A DNA stretch of 21,683 nucleotides from positions 1-21,683 of the IMG/VR virus record IMGVR_UViG_3300036822_000285; one strand, 5' to 3'. The DNA comes from a virus. The notes under the pieces are model-generated. The model was not told the origin of the DNA. It did not search any database and was given only the letters and a program-made list of their open reading frames with translations. Positions 1-8,673 of the stretch are shown piece after piece (positions within the stretch are counted from its first letter, which is position 1; every line of letters starts with the position of its first letter). A program made the translations under genes and the position numbers.

Positions 1-174
1 ATGGCGCAGAGCCTGTTAAGTGACGCTGTTAAGTGGGTTGAGACTGCAAACGCGCATGATCATGAATTTGTTACGTTACGCATTGATAAGGCTATGGCGC
101 TTGTTGAGGCCGTTCAGGTGAAGAAAATTAACGACAGCGTTAAGAAATCTGACAAAGACCGCAAAAGCATCTAG
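1..174 (+). CDS. Small hypothetical phage protein (57 aa)
   Basis: An open frame begins with ATG at the first base of the window and ends at TAG, encoding 57 residues (MAQSLLSDAVKWVETANAHD at the N-terminus). It is mostly helical in character, with a charged, lysine-rich C-terminus (KKSDKDRK). No family is recognised. It precedes the small-terminase candidate by about 70 bases and reads the same way, so it may be the last gene of the preceding block or a leader gene of the packaging operon. Since the window starts at this ATG, its ribosome binding site cannot be seen and a longer frame starting upstream cannot be excluded. Confidence 0.5.
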   Translation: MAQSLLSDAVKWVETANAHDHEFVTLRIDKAMALVEAVQVKKINDSVKKSDKDRKSI

Positions 175-184
175 ATTCTGTTTT

Positions 185-199
185 AACGCGTTACGCGTT
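185..199. repeat. Short perfect inverted repeat, 6 bp arms
   Basis: AACGCG at 185-190 and CGCGTT at 194-199 are perfect reverse complements around TTA. The element sits 11 bases after the TAG of the 57-aa gene. It could be a weak hairpin between genes or a protein-binding palindrome. There is no T-tract, so it is not a convincing terminator. Confidence 0.3.
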
Positions 200-210
200 T
201 CAGTGTCACA

Positions 211-248
211 GGGAGGAGCTAAACACACTTAGGCGATCAAGTGTGATG
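211..248 (+). promoter_or_regulatory. Distant Shine-Dalgarno joined to start by a hairpin
   Basis: The only strong Shine-Dalgarno before the small-terminase gene is GGGAGGAG at 211-218, 27 bases before ATG 246, which is normally too far. Between them lies a perfect 7-bp inverted repeat, CACACTT (224-230) and AAGTGTG (239-245), with an 8-base loop. If it folds in mRNA, the ribosome binding site is brought to an effective 5 bases plus the stem base from ATG 246. Phage T4 genes 25 and 38 are known cases of such folded spacers. Folding here is inferred from the repeat. Confidence 0.5.
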
Positions 249-713
249 GGTATTAAACCGGGCGATTTTGGCACCAAAGCCGCAGACCAGCGAGAGCACT
301 CCCGCGCTTTCCGCGATGATGCGGAGATAGTCACGCTCAAGGCGATGATTATCGAAATGCGCAAAGCGGGTATGCTTGCGCCCGGAAAGAAACCCACAGC
401 CCGCGATTTTGAACGGTTCGCCGCGTTCCAGACGGCACAAAGCGCCATGCTCAAAGGCGCAATGCTCACTAAAGACCTTTCCGCGCTGGAACAGTTAGGC
501 GGGTTAGGCGGTCTGGTTGTTACCGTTCTCACTGACCCCAAAGCGAAAGCCACGCAGAAAGCCTACGCCATGCAACAGGCCGGGCAAATCTACAAACTTG
601 CCCCGACGCTGGTTAACGGCGGTTATGCCAAAGAAGGCGACCCCGAAAACATCCTTGTCGTGCCTGATGCAGAGCTTGACGAAATCGCCCGCGATTTGGG
701 GGGCGACGTATGA
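246..713 (+). CDS. Putative terminase small subunit (155 aa)
   Basis: The product is probably the DNA-recognition subunit of the packaging motor. The assignment rests mainly on position: it lies directly upstream of the large terminase and overlaps it by ATGA (stop at 711-713, TerL start at 710). Its length of 155 residues and its helical, charged character fit small terminases. No classical helix-turn-helix can be pointed to with confidence. The N-terminal half is rich in basic and acidic residues; the C-terminal half has a hydrophobic Gly-Leu stretch (LGGLGGLVVTVL) followed by an acidic tail. The first possible start is GTG 243; ATG 246 is preferred because it follows directly on the hairpin that would bring the distant ribosome binding site close. 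It could instead be another small packaging-operon protein. Confidence 0.55.
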   Translation: MGIKPGDFGTKAADQREHSRAFRDDAEIVTLKAMIIEMRKAGMLAPGKKPTARDFERFAAFQTAQSAMLKGAMLTKDLSALEQLGGLGGLVVTVLTDPKAKATQKAYAMQQAGQIYKLAPTLVNGGYAKEGDPENILVVPDAELDEIARDLGGDV

Positions 714-2374
714 CAACGCTTTCCCGTGCCGACTTCACCACCCGTGAATACCGCGACAAAATCCGCAGTGTGGCCCGCATGATTTGCCGCACCGGGCTGG
801 ATGCGATGCGCAAACACTGGCACGTCATAAACGCCGCCCGTCACCTCCGCGCTTATCACCGCATAGACCTGTTTACCCCCTACGATTATCAGGCCCGATG
901 GTTCGCCAGTGGCGCAAACTACAAATTACGCCTCCTTTCAGCCGCTAACCGTATCGGCAAGACCTACAGCGCCGCCTTTGAGTTCGCATTACATGCCACA
1001 GGTGACTATCCGTCATGGTGGCGCGGGTTTGTCTGCCCTGACCCCGGCAAAACCACCACAAACGTGTTGTGGGCGATTGGTGTTTCCGAAGAAAGCACCC
1101 GCAAAGTGCTGCAAAAAGAGCTGTTAGGCACAGCCGATGCCCGCCGCGCACATGAGATAGGTACGGGCGCAATTCCCCGTGAGTGTATCGACTTCTCAAG
1201 CCTCGTCACCTTCCGCGAAGTGGTGAAATCCGTCCGTATCTGGCACAAATCAGGCGGGCAATCGGAGATCCATTTCTACAGCGCCACGCAGGACGAGGCC
1301 GTATTGATGGGGCAGGCTATCGTTTTTGCATGGATTGACGAGCAAAGCCCGGATGAAATTTCCCTGGTAGCACAATGCACCACGCGCACCACCACCACAG
1401 GCGGCGTGGTTGCCGTCACCGCAACGCCTGAGCTTGGCGTGACCGACTTTTACGCGCAGTGCAAAGACGACAAAACCGGGAAAATCTATTTCCAGAACGC
1501 CACGTGGTACGACTGCCCTCACTTTACGCCTGAAATCATTGAAGAAATGTTAGCGCGTACCCCGTATTTTCAGCGGAAAATGCGCTCGCTTGGTATTCCT
1601 GTCATGGGCGTTGGCGCGATTTACCCGTACAGCGACGAGGAAATCACCTGCGCCCCGTTTGCTATCCCTGATAGCTGGTCAGTCATGGCGGCGCTGGATT
1701 TTGGTTACAGCGGCATTTCCGACCCGTCAATTATCCTGTTTATCGCCTACAACCCGGAAACCGACACCCGCTATGTGTTCGGAGAATGGTCTTCCGAAAT
1801 GGACAGAGATGCATACGCCAACAGCCATTTGCCTGACTATATGGCCCGCAAAATCACGGGCGATGCCCCGGACGACTGGACACAGAACAGCGGCAAACCC
1901 GCCAGCGATTTTGACGCACTCGCATTGCCTGGCGTTGTCGTCAAATCCCCCCATGACGGCAACGGCATACAACCCGGCACGCAGCAGACCCGCGCCGAAA
2001 TCATGCGCAAGGTTGGCGCGAACGTACACCCGCAGCTTTTCGAAATCCCGCCCGACCTTCTCCCGCTTGAAAACAATAAGCGCAGCCTGACGGGTTCAAT
2101 TGCCCTTTGTGCGCAGTGGTTCAAAGACGGCAAGTTGAAGATTTTCACCTCATGCGTGGAAACCATGCGCGAATTGCGTTTGTACCAGTGGCAGAAGAAA
2201 GGCCAGCGCAGCGAACCGGGCGATAAAGACAATCACTTTATGGATGCCATGCGCATTGGGGCGATTCGCGTCAGTTATGACGGCGACTACATGATCGCCG
2301 CCCGTTTGCCCGTGTCGCAGGAATACCACGACGAAAACGCATTCATTGCTGACATGGGGGCATTTGACTTATGA
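710..2374 (+). CDS. terL: Terminase large subunit (packaging ATPase/nuclease)
   Basis: This is the motor that translocates phage DNA into the prohead and cuts it. In 554 residues the expected motifs are in order: a Walker A-type loop AANRIGKT (78-85), a Walker B strand ending in Asp-Glu (IVFAWIDE, 204-211), and a coupling motif TATP (237-240). The C-terminal RNase H-like nuclease domain starts around residue 325, with a candidate metal ligand D330 in MAALDFGYS and the late acidic motif DNHFMDAMR with D512. The deviant Walker A with Arg two residues before the Gly is typical of terminases. Stop and start overlap by four bases with neighbours on both sides, indicating translational coupling to the small subunit and portal. 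The length is normal for the family and no damage is seen. A G-run (698-703) provides the ribosome binding site. Confidence 0.95.
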   Translation: MTTLSRADFTTREYRDKIRSVARMICRTGLDAMRKHWHVINAARHLRAYHRIDLFTPYDYQARWFASGANYKLRLLSAANRIGKTYSAAFEFALHATGDYPSWWRGFVCPDPGKTTTNVLWAIGVSEESTRKVLQKELLGTADARRAHEIGTGAIPRECIDFSSLVTFREVVKSVRIWHKSGGQSEIHFYSATQDEAVLMGQAIVFAWIDEQSPDEISLVAQCTTRTTTTGGVVAVTATPELGVTDFYAQCKDDKTGKIYFQNATWYDCPHFTPEIIEEMLARTPYFQRKMRSLGIPVMGVGAIYPYSDEEITCAPFAIPDSWSVMAALDFGYSGISDPSIILFIAYNPETDTRYVFGEWSSEMDRDAYANSHLPDYMARKITGDAPDDWTQNSGKPASDFDALALPGVVVKSPHDGNGIQPGTQQTRAEIMRKVGANVHPQLFEIPPDLLPLENNKRSLTGSIALCAQWFKDGKLKIFTSCVETMRELRLYQWQKKGQRSEPGDKDNHFMDAMRIGAIRVSYDGDYMIAARLPVSQEYHDENAFIADMGAFDL

Positions 2375-4443
2375 CCGACCACGCCGCGCTTTTCAGTGAA
2401 ATCCAGCGCCACCACGACGCAGCCGTTGAGCGTCAGGACGAGCTAAACACCCGCTATACAAACGCGTGGGGCTTCTACCGTGGGGAGTTGCCGGAGATTA
2501 AGCAACCCGGCGACCTTCCCGCCCGCAAAGTGATGTGGGTAGCGTTCGAAAGTATTTACCCGTCGCTGGTTGCCCTGTTTACCGATGCGCAAAAATCCCC
2601 GGTCATTTTCGATAGCGACGGCCCGCAAAACAGCAAGATAGCGATTGCCGTCACGAAGGCTATTCACACCGCCGCACTGAAAATAGACGGCTTTTATCGC
2701 ACCATCATGGAAGCGGTCAAAGAGCTGTTAATTATCGGCAATCAGGTTGCACTCGTTGGCTATGACTCCCGCCAGTATGAAAGCGATAAACACACGTTCA
2801 CTGATGCGCCCGTGCAGGAGCTGGCAGACATAACCAACGCGCTGATGATGGACGGCTACCAGATTGACAAGGATTTAACCTTCGATACCGACGACAAAAC
2901 CGTAAGCGGCTGGATTCAGGGTAAGCGCGAAGTGCGTTTCCCGGTCATTAAGCTGATCCCTTTCAAAGATTTCTATTTGCACCCGAAAGCCACGGATATT
3001 CAGGGGGCGCTTTATTGCGCCTACAGCGAAGAAATCACCGTCGCGGAAGGTATCGAACGTAAATACCCTGAAAAAATTCTGCTGAAAGGCGAGCGCGTGG
3101 ACACCAACACCGGGCGCAGCATGGACACCGCCATGATGGTCACGGGCAACATGAACGCCGAAGGTGAGCAGTTTGATACCCGTTCAACCGTGAGCAATTA
3201 CAACAATCTTGTGACCATTTACCACCACTACTGGAAAGGTGCGTACAACAGCAAAAAATTAGCGCTTCATCACGTCACCGCGACCAGTACGGAAATTATC
3301 AGCGTGGAAACCGTGGATTATTGCCCGCTGGTATTGGGGGGAATGTCGATTGTGCCGGGTAGTGCGTGGAGTGAATCCATATACGACTATTGCAAATCTT
3401 CCCAAATCAGCACCACCCGCGCCCGCCGTGCCATTCAGCGCACCGCCGACAATGCCGCTTATCCTGAGCTGGAAGTGCAGGACGATCTACTCAAAGCCGA
3501 CACAAAAGCGAACCTCAATAAGCGCGGGCCGGGGATGATTTACCGGGTTAAAGCCGCTGGCGCGATCCAAAAGATTCAGGCGTCTGACGTGTCGAACGCC
3601 ATGAAAATTCTGAATGATGAACTGAATCAGGATGCGGAAACCGTCGTTCAGGGGAGCGCCGGACAGGCGCAGACACTGGAGGAAAACGGGCAAGCGTCGG
3701 GCGTTGCGGTGGCACTGACGCAGGATAAGCAGGAGCTGAACGAAAGCCAGATAGCCAAATGCATTGCCGAAACGTTCCTCAAGCCGATTTACCGCATTTT
3801 GTTACTGGTGATGCAGGAAATCGGGAACACGGTTCCGGTGGAGGGGATAGACCTTCCGTTTAAAGCTCTCCGCGCTGATTTGGGCCTGAGTATCGACGTT
3901 GAAACCCCGTATGACCGCGCCAACGCCGCCGCCAACGTCAAACAGGCGTATGAAACCGCCGCGCAGCTTGGCACGCTGCCCGCCAACGTGCAGGGCGATA
4001 ACAGCTACAACATTTACGCCGACTATTTCAAAGCCGCCACCGGGCAGGAAGACGTTTCACGCTACATCACCCCGCCTGACCAGATGCCGCAGCCGTCACC
4101 GCTGGAACAAAAAATCCACGCCGTTATTGCCGCGTGCCAGCTACGCGCCACCATCGCACAGACGCAGCTTGCAGAGGCGAAAGTCAACGATATGACCGCC
4201 GACACGCAAAACAAGCTGAACGAGGCCGCAAAAACGCTGGCAGACCTTAAAAAAGTGCTTTCAGACATAGAGATAGCCAGAGGCGAGCTTGAGATTGACC
4301 GTATGCGCCTTGCGCTGGAGGCCGAACAGCAGAAAAGCGACGAGGCCAACGCGCTGACCGAAAACGCCATAGCGCAGGAACAGGCCGACACCGAAGCCGC
4401 CAACGTGCTGACCTTCACACCAACCAACGGAGCAAATAACTGA
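2371..4443 (+). CDS. Portal protein, P22-like (690 aa)
   Basis: The product forms the ring at the capsid vertex through which DNA passes and to which TerL and the tail bind. The N-terminus (TRYTNAWGFYRGELPEIKQPG, about residues 27-47, and the MWVAFESIYPSLVALFTD stretch) has the pattern seen in large portals of short-tailed phages. The C-terminal hundred residues (about 585-680) are a nearly uninterrupted Ala/Glu/Lys-rich helix, comparable to the helical barrel extension of the P22 portal. Its length is close to that family. It overlaps terL by ATGA and its stop shares one base with the next start, so it is coupled on both sides. A GGGGGC motif at 2356-2361 precedes the start. The family assignment is by pattern recognition and gene order. 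Confidence 0.88.
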   Translation: MTDHAALFSEIQRHHDAAVERQDELNTRYTNAWGFYRGELPEIKQPGDLPARKVMWVAFESIYPSLVALFTDAQKSPVIFDSDGPQNSKIAIAVTKAIHTAALKIDGFYRTIMEAVKELLIIGNQVALVGYDSRQYESDKHTFTDAPVQELADITNALMMDGYQIDKDLTFDTDDKTVSGWIQGKREVRFPVIKLIPFKDFYLHPKATDIQGALYCAYSEEITVAEGIERKYPEKILLKGERVDTNTGRSMDTAMMVTGNMNAEGEQFDTRSTVSNYNNLVTIYHHYWKGAYNSKKLALHHVTATSTEIISVETVDYCPLVLGGMSIVPGSAWSESIYDYCKSSQISTTRARRAIQRTADNAAYPELEVQDDLLKADTKANLNKRGPGMIYRVKAAGAIQKIQASDVSNAMKILNDELNQDAETVVQGSAGQAQTLEENGQASGVAVALTQDKQELNESQIAKCIAETFLKPIYRILLLVMQEIGNTVPVEGIDLPFKALRADLGLSIDVETPYDRANAAANVKQAYETAAQLGTLPANVQGDNSYNIYADYFKAATGQEDVSRYITPPDQMPQPSPLEQKIHAVIAACQLRATIAQTQLAEAKVNDMTADTQNKLNEAAKTLADLKKVLSDIEIARGELEIDRMRLALEAEQQKSDEANALTENAIAQEQADTEAANVLTFTPTNGANN

Positions 4444-5384
4444 TGGGTGCAGAAGCAAAAGCAGTGACACACGCCACCACAGGCGGCGAGAGCGCAACCA
4501 CGCAACAGGCAGGGGGCGGAAATGGTCAATCCATTACAGCCGGGTTTGACGTTACACGGGCATTTTTTGGCGGTGAAGGAGCGCAGCCAGACCACGAAAG
4601 CGCAGAAAGCGGCGCAGAATCATCACCTGAAATCACAGAGGGAGCCGCCGCCGATCCCGCCGCTGGAAGTGGCGCAGAGAATGCGGGCGATCCTGAATCA
4701 GAAACAAGCGGAGATAGCGGCGAAATCTGGCAGTTCGACGGAACCGACTACACCGCCGAACAAGTGAGCGATGCGCTCAAACAGCGCGGCATGTATGAGC
4801 GGTTTAACCAGACCATTACCCCGCTTATTCAGAACGTCAACAGTTATGAAGAAGTGGCCCGCCGCCTTTCCGTCATGGCGCAGACCGAGGCCGAAAAAGA
4901 GATAGCCGAGCTACAGCGGGCGCTTTCATCCGGGAAACTTGAATCCCGCGAATACCAGCAGGCGCACGTCCAGCTAACCCGCGCCCAACAGCGTTTAGAA
5001 ATCCTCAATAACGCCGCCGAGCAGGAAAGTGCACAGCGTCAGAAAACGCTGACTGAGGCCCGCACCCATAACGCCCGTCAAATCGGCGTGGGCCTGATTA
5101 AATCGGGCTGGACAATGAACCAGATAAACACCGCACAGGCGCTGGCGCAGGAGTTTATGACCCCGGAACAGTTTGCTGACTCACTGAGCACCGGGCTAAT
5201 GGAAGTGCTCAAAGATGCCGCTGAATTACGCCAGATGAAGGAAAAAAGCGCCGCAGAGCTACGCAGCAAAGCCACGAAAGCGGTGAAGGTGAACAACGGC
5301 GGCAAACCCGCGCCCGCGCGTGCGGTGAAAGGTTCCGGTATGGGTTCATCCGACTGGATTTCTAAAAACTTTTGGGGGCGCTAA
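4443..5384 (+). CDS. Putative capsid scaffolding protein (313 aa)
   Basis: The protein has the layout of a scaffold: a low-complexity acidic N-terminal third rich in Gly, Ser, Ala and Glu (about 40-95), a central coiled-coil region (about 145-215) rich in Glu, Gln, Ala and Arg, and a basic C-terminus (about 265-297, with repeated Lys and Arg) that could contact the capsid protein. It ends in SSDWISKNFWGR. Scaffolds are internal proteins that guide prohead assembly and then leave. It follows the portal with a one-base overlap, the usual place for this gene. What is unusual is that the capsid gene lies 5.4 kb further downstream. A structural minor protein with the same composition cannot be excluded. 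Confidence 0.65.
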   Translation: MGAEAKAVTHATTGGESATTQQAGGGNGQSITAGFDVTRAFFGGEGAQPDHESAESGAESSPEITEGAAADPAAGSGAENAGDPESETSGDSGEIWQFDGTDYTAEQVSDALKQRGMYERFNQTITPLIQNVNSYEEVARRLSVMAQTEAEKEIAELQRALSSGKLESREYQQAHVQLTRAQQRLEILNNAAEQESAQRQKTLTEARTHNARQIGVGLIKSGWTMNQINTAQALAQEFMTPEQFADSLSTGLMEVLKDAAELRQMKEKSAAELRSKATKAVKVNNGGKPAPARAVKGSGMGSSDWISKNFWGR

Positions 5385-5387
5385 ATC

Positions 5388-6269
5388 ATGGGCCTGACAA
5401 ATTTCAGAATTGGCGGCGGCGGTTCCAGCGCCAGCACAAGCACCAGTAGTAATACATCGAGCTGGTTAAGCGGGCTGATTGAGCCAATCGTGACCGACTT
5501 CGTAAACGGTAATCCGACCATTGATTACATCGATTCGAATGTAGCGGGCATGACCCCGGCAGAGCAGGCCGCATTAGCCGCCTATGGGGGCGGGGGCAGT
5601 ATTGATGCGGGTAAACAGATTGCCGGGGCGGGCGCGGGGCTGGTGAGTGACAGCGTAAGTGCCATACAGGGGCTGTTAAACGGCGGCGCGGTGAACCAGT
5701 TCAAAGGCGGCGTGTCGGGGCTGTACAACTCCGCAGGGGGCTTTCTCGATGAGCAGAACGCGGCGATTCAGGATTCAGTTTATTCGCAGATGGGCAGTCA
5801 GTTCGGACAGACGGCGCAAAGCAATATGGCTTCGACTTCGGTTGCGGGTAGCAGCGCGGCGCAAAACGCCACCAATTCAGTTTTAGCCAGCGGCGCTAAC
5901 AGCATGGTGCAGCAGGAAGCGGCGTTATCGCAAAAAGTGCTGGGCGCGTCAGTGGGGATCACAGGTAAAGCGATGGGCGGGGAAGTGGGCCTGATAAACG
6001 AGCTGTTAGGCACAGGGGGATCGCTCGCCAAAGCGGGCGCAGGTATGGCGGCAAAAGGCACGGCGAACCAGTTTAAGGCGGGCTTGTTTGAACAGTATTT
6101 CAATCAGCAGGTAGACAACAACAACCGCAAAAACGCGATGGTGAACGGCAATATGGACTGGATCAACATGGCGGCACTGTTAAACGTGGTACTGCCTACT
6201 GCCGGAATTGATACCACCACCACGGGCAGCAGCAGCACGTCAACGGGCCACCACGGCCTGAGCATCTAA
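5388..6269 (+). CDS. Gly/Ser/Ala-rich internal virion or ejection protein (293 aa)
   Basis: No family is firmly recognised. The N-terminus is a Gly-Ser-Thr low-complexity segment (residues 6-28), followed by alternating small-residue helices with many Ala, Gly, Gln and Asn (about 70-235), a short hydrophobic stretch (MAALLNVVLP) near residue 265, and a Ser/Thr/Gly tail. This composition, without cysteine and with amphipathic Ala/Gly-rich helices, is like that of small internal proteins that short-tailed phages eject with the DNA. It lies three bases after the scaffold stop and is preceded by GGGGGC at 5374-5379. Role inferred from position and composition; it could also be an assembly accessory protein. 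Confidence 0.4.
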   Translation: MGLTNFRIGGGGSSASTSTSSNTSSWLSGLIEPIVTDFVNGNPTIDYIDSNVAGMTPAEQAALAAYGGGGSIDAGKQIAGAGAGLVSDSVSAIQGLLNGGAVNQFKGGVSGLYNSAGGFLDEQNAAIQDSVYSQMGSQFGQTAQSNMASTSVAGSSAAQNATNSVLASGANSMVQQEAALSQKVLGASVGITGKAMGGEVGLINELLGTGGSLAKAGAGMAAKGTANQFKAGLFEQYFNQQVDNNNRKNAMVNGNMDWINMAALLNVVLPTAGIDTTTTGSSSTSTGHHGLSI

Positions 6270-6279
6270 GGGGGCGTTT

Positions 6280-6684
6280 ATGGGATGGTCTGACATCTGG
6301 AACAGCACAGAAAACCTGTTTGGCATGGGCGACGATGCAAAGCAGCCCGCAGCGGGGCAGAGCGTCGGTGCGGTTCCTGCCAGTGACCCGGCAGTTATGG
6401 CGGGCGTTGCCCCTGATGATGTGGCAGCGATTGACGGAGCCGCACCCGCCACCGTGGGCGCGAGTAATTCCGCATGGTGGGAAAAGCCGCTCAAGCAGAT
6501 GATGCCAATGATCATGGGCGCGGCCCTTCATCCCGGACAGACACCCCGCGCACCCGCCGCACCGGGCGGGCATGGCGTGAGTGCTAACAGCAGCGGCGAG
6601 CTAAAGACGGTTGATGAACTCCGCAGCACGGCGAACAACAACCCCTTAGACGACCTGAACAAATGGGCGGGGCTGTTTAAATGA
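6280..6684 (+). CDS. Hypothetical virion-operon protein (134 aa)
   Basis: The function is not recognised. The sequence begins MGWSDIWNSTENLFGMGDDA, has an Ala/Pro/Gly-rich disordered middle (about 22-62), a short amphipathic hydrophobic segment containing WWEKPLKQMMPMIMGAAL (about 66-86) that could touch a membrane, and a C-terminal helix. The start ATG has a good G-rich ribosome binding site at 6270-6274, five bases away. It overlaps the next gene by ATGA. Position between scaffold and capsid within a group of membrane-active-looking proteins suggests an internal or ejection component, but this is inference. Confidence 0.45.
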   Translation: MGWSDIWNSTENLFGMGDDAKQPAAGQSVGAVPASDPAVMAGVAPDDVAAIDGAAPATVGASNSAWWEKPLKQMMPMIMGAALHPGQTPRAPAAPGGHGVSANSSGELKTVDELRSTANNNPLDDLNKWAGLFK

Positions 6685-7178
6685 AACTTGAAACCCGGTT
6701 CCAGCAGATGCGCGACGGGTACGACAAACTGAGCGCCCGCCTGTTACCCGATAGCGACAGCGGCGACGGCCCGGACATATCGCCGGAGAAAATGCAGTGG
6801 GCCAGACAGGAGGGGTTCAACCCCCATTACAACCCCAACAGCGACGATGTGATCTGGACACCGACCCCCAAACCTGCCTACACGATGCCGAACAATCAGC
6901 GGTTGCAGGGTTCTATGTCGCCTGAGCGCATGGCGGAAGTTTACCCGGCATTTGCCACCAAAAAAGACCAGATAGACCCGGTGTTATCCGAGATATGCCA
7001 GGCGGCTTTAGACGGCAAAATCACGCAGCAGCGGGCGCAAGAGCTGGTGATGCAACTGGCGTTAGACACCTACAAAGACGCATGGCAGGGCAAAGCCACA
7101 GGAGCCAGCAAAAACGCGGCGAACTTTGACCAGTCGTTAGAGGGCGCGAGCAAAACCAACCGAATAGCGGGGCAATAA
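6681..7178 (+). CDS. Hypothetical virion-operon protein (165 aa)
   Basis: The product is a soluble, charged protein without cysteine-rich motifs, signal peptide or membrane segments. The middle contains tandem aromatic/Pro/Asn-rich sequence (FNPHYNPNSDDVIWTPTPKP, about 47-66) and the C-terminal half is helical (EICQAALDGKITQQRAQELV, about 104-123). No family is recognised. It overlaps the previous gene by ATGA and is followed after two bases by the next start, so it is translated with the packaging/virion genes and probably works in the virion or its assembly. Confidence 0.5.
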   Translation: MKLETRFQQMRDGYDKLSARLLPDSDSGDGPDISPEKMQWARQEGFNPHYNPNSDDVIWTPTPKPAYTMPNNQRLQGSMSPERMAEVYPAFATKKDQIDPVLSEICQAALDGKITQQRAQELVMQLALDTYKDAWQGKATGASKNAANFDQSLEGASKTNRIAGQ

Positions 7179-7180
7179 CG

Positions 7181-7432
7181 ATGACCGATGCAAAAATAAT
7201 CCCACTCCACCGCGAGCCGGAAAGTAAGGATAACGCGGAAGTGATCACCCGGTTAACTGAGGCGCTGGCCTATGCCCGAAACGGCAAGGTATGCAGTATC
7301 GCCATTGTCATGATGGCTGATGATGGCAGTGTCTGCGATACCTGGCACGCAGTCGGACGGCCCTATCTGATGGCGGGCGCGTTAGAGGCGCTTAAATTCG
7401 ATTTCATCACGGCGAACATCGAGCAACGTTAA
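7181..7432 (+). CDS. Conserved-type small hypothetical protein (83 aa)
   Basis: This small protein has a helix (NAEVITRLTEALAYARNGKV) followed by a beta-strand segment SIAIVMMADDGSV and a C-terminal helix. From memory, proteins with an 'AL..AR.G.v.giAiv...dGsv' pattern occur widely in phages and proteobacterial genomes without an assigned function; this resemblance was not tested. The gene sits two bases after the preceding stop and eleven before the next start. In a virion operon it may be a non-structural accessory protein. There are two cysteines but no metal-binding pattern. Confidence 0.5.
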   Translation: MTDAKIIPLHREPESKDNAEVITRLTEALAYARNGKVCSIAIVMMADDGSVCDTWHAVGRPYLMAGALEALKFDFITANIEQR

Positions 7433-7443
7433 CGGGGCATATC

Positions 7444-8673
7444 ATGGCGCAGACCGCATTACAGGATCAGAAGCAGAACGAACAGGCCGCAAGCGGGCTT
7501 GAGGCTGCGTTACCCGTTGCCATTGATACCGGAACGACAATCCCGCCGTTTTACCAGCAGAACCACATCAGCGCCGAAATGGCGAAAAACCCACAAATCA
7601 CGCCGCCGTCAGAGGGCGAGATACATAAACAGATGTGGGTTAGCTCGATGATGATGGGCTTAATGGCTTCGCTCGCTACGGGTAACGTTGCCGGGGGCAT
7701 AGTGGGCGGGATGTGGGCCGCAATTGGTGTACACGATTACGGCAATTCCTTGCGCCAGCGTTCGCAATATATCGACCAGCTAAAGGGCGACGGCTACAGC
7801 TTCCCGGCAATCCTCAAATGGTACGAGGACGGCGACAGCAAAGAGCTGGATAAAGAGCGTACTGATATGTTGCAGCGTGACCGTATGGCGCAGCAGGACG
7901 CGCAATTTAACACCCGCATGAACCAGCAGGATAAACAGTTTGAAGCCCGTCAGGCGTTGCAGGAGTCGGAATTTGGTCAACGCATGGCGATGCAGGGGGC
8001 GCAACTGGCGGCAGCAGAATCCCGTTTTGAACGCTCGCAAGCGGGAATGGATCGCCGCACCACCCATGCTGAACAAACGCAAAATCTGGCACAGGCACGG
8101 CAAGCGCTACGGGAAACACAGGACACGTTTAAAGGCGCGAAAGCCAAACAGTATTACATGCAAATGTCGCTACGCAGTACGCACAATCTGGAAGATGCGA
8201 TTAAGCACGGCGACAAAGCCGCAGCGGCAGCGGCCTATAACGAAGCCCGTTCAAGTCTTGCGCGAGCCTACGCGGGAGGCAACGCCACGCTGACAGGCGA
8301 TCAGCTGAATGAATTTTCAGGAATGCCCGCATGGTCTGACAGCAAAATGAACTCACTGAATCTTGCGGTTAACGGGATGCCGACACAATTAGCCGTCGAT
8401 ACGCTGAAATCTTCCGCTGTACAGGGCATGGCTAACGAAATATCGACCATTAAGCAGCAGGGGGGCGAGGCGTATAACAATTTCATTTCGCAAGGCTATG
8501 ACCCTGAACAGGCTGCAACGCTGACGGCGCACGCGGTACAGGGTACTGGCGTTGGCAATGTTGACTGGCAGAACGAAAGCAAAACCGCCACCGGGCAGGA
8601 GACACCGCAACAGGATAAGACCCCGGACAACAGCACCACCCCGGCAACTGTTAACTGGAATGACCTCAAATGA
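7444..8673 (+). CDS. Candidate DNA-ejection/internal virion protein (409 aa)
   Basis: The protein combines a hydrophobic Gly/Ala/Met-rich segment (about 64-96, containing MMMGLMASLATGNVAGGIVG), able to form one or two membrane helices, with a long Gln/Arg/Met-rich coiled coil (about 135-230, repeated 'QQDxQF' and 'RMxMQ' patterns), then Ala-rich helices and a polar Thr/Gln/Pro tail. Membrane-active segment plus long coiled coil is the common design of proteins that short-tailed phages inject to span the cell envelope (compare P22 gp7, gp16 and gp20 or the T7 core proteins). It overlaps the next, larger gene of the same kind by ATGA. Enzyme motifs are not seen. The role is inferred. Confidence 0.5.
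   Translation: MAQTALQDQKQNEQAASGLEAALPVAIDTGTTIPPFYQQNHISAEMAKNPQITPPSEGEIHKQMWVSSMMMGLMASLATGNVAGGIVGGMWAAIGVHDYGNSLRQRSQYIDQLKGDGYSFPAILKWYEDGDSKELDKERTDMLQRDRMAQQDAQFNTRMNQQDKQFEARQALQESEFGQRMAMQGAQLAAAESRFERSQAGMDRRTTHAEQTQNLAQARQALRETQDTFKGAKAKQYYMQMSLRSTHNLEDAIKHGDKAAAAAAYNEARSSLARAYAGGNATLTGDQLNEFSGMPAWSDSKMNSLNLAVNGMPTQLAVDTLKSSAVQGMANEISTIKQQGGEAYNNFISQGYDPEQAATLTAHAVQGTGVGNVDWQNESKTATGQETPQQDKTPDNSTTPATVNWNDLK

Noticed and set aside
1590-2090. 166-codon plus-strand frame inside terL
   Set aside because: It lies wholly within the nuclease domain of terL in another frame and has a Pro/Arg/Thr-rich composition typical of an out-of-frame reading.
4062-4595. 177-codon minus-strand frame opposite the portal 3' end
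   Set aside because: Cys/Ser-rich mirror of the Ala/Glu-rich helix codons of the portal and scaffold; crosses two coupled genes.
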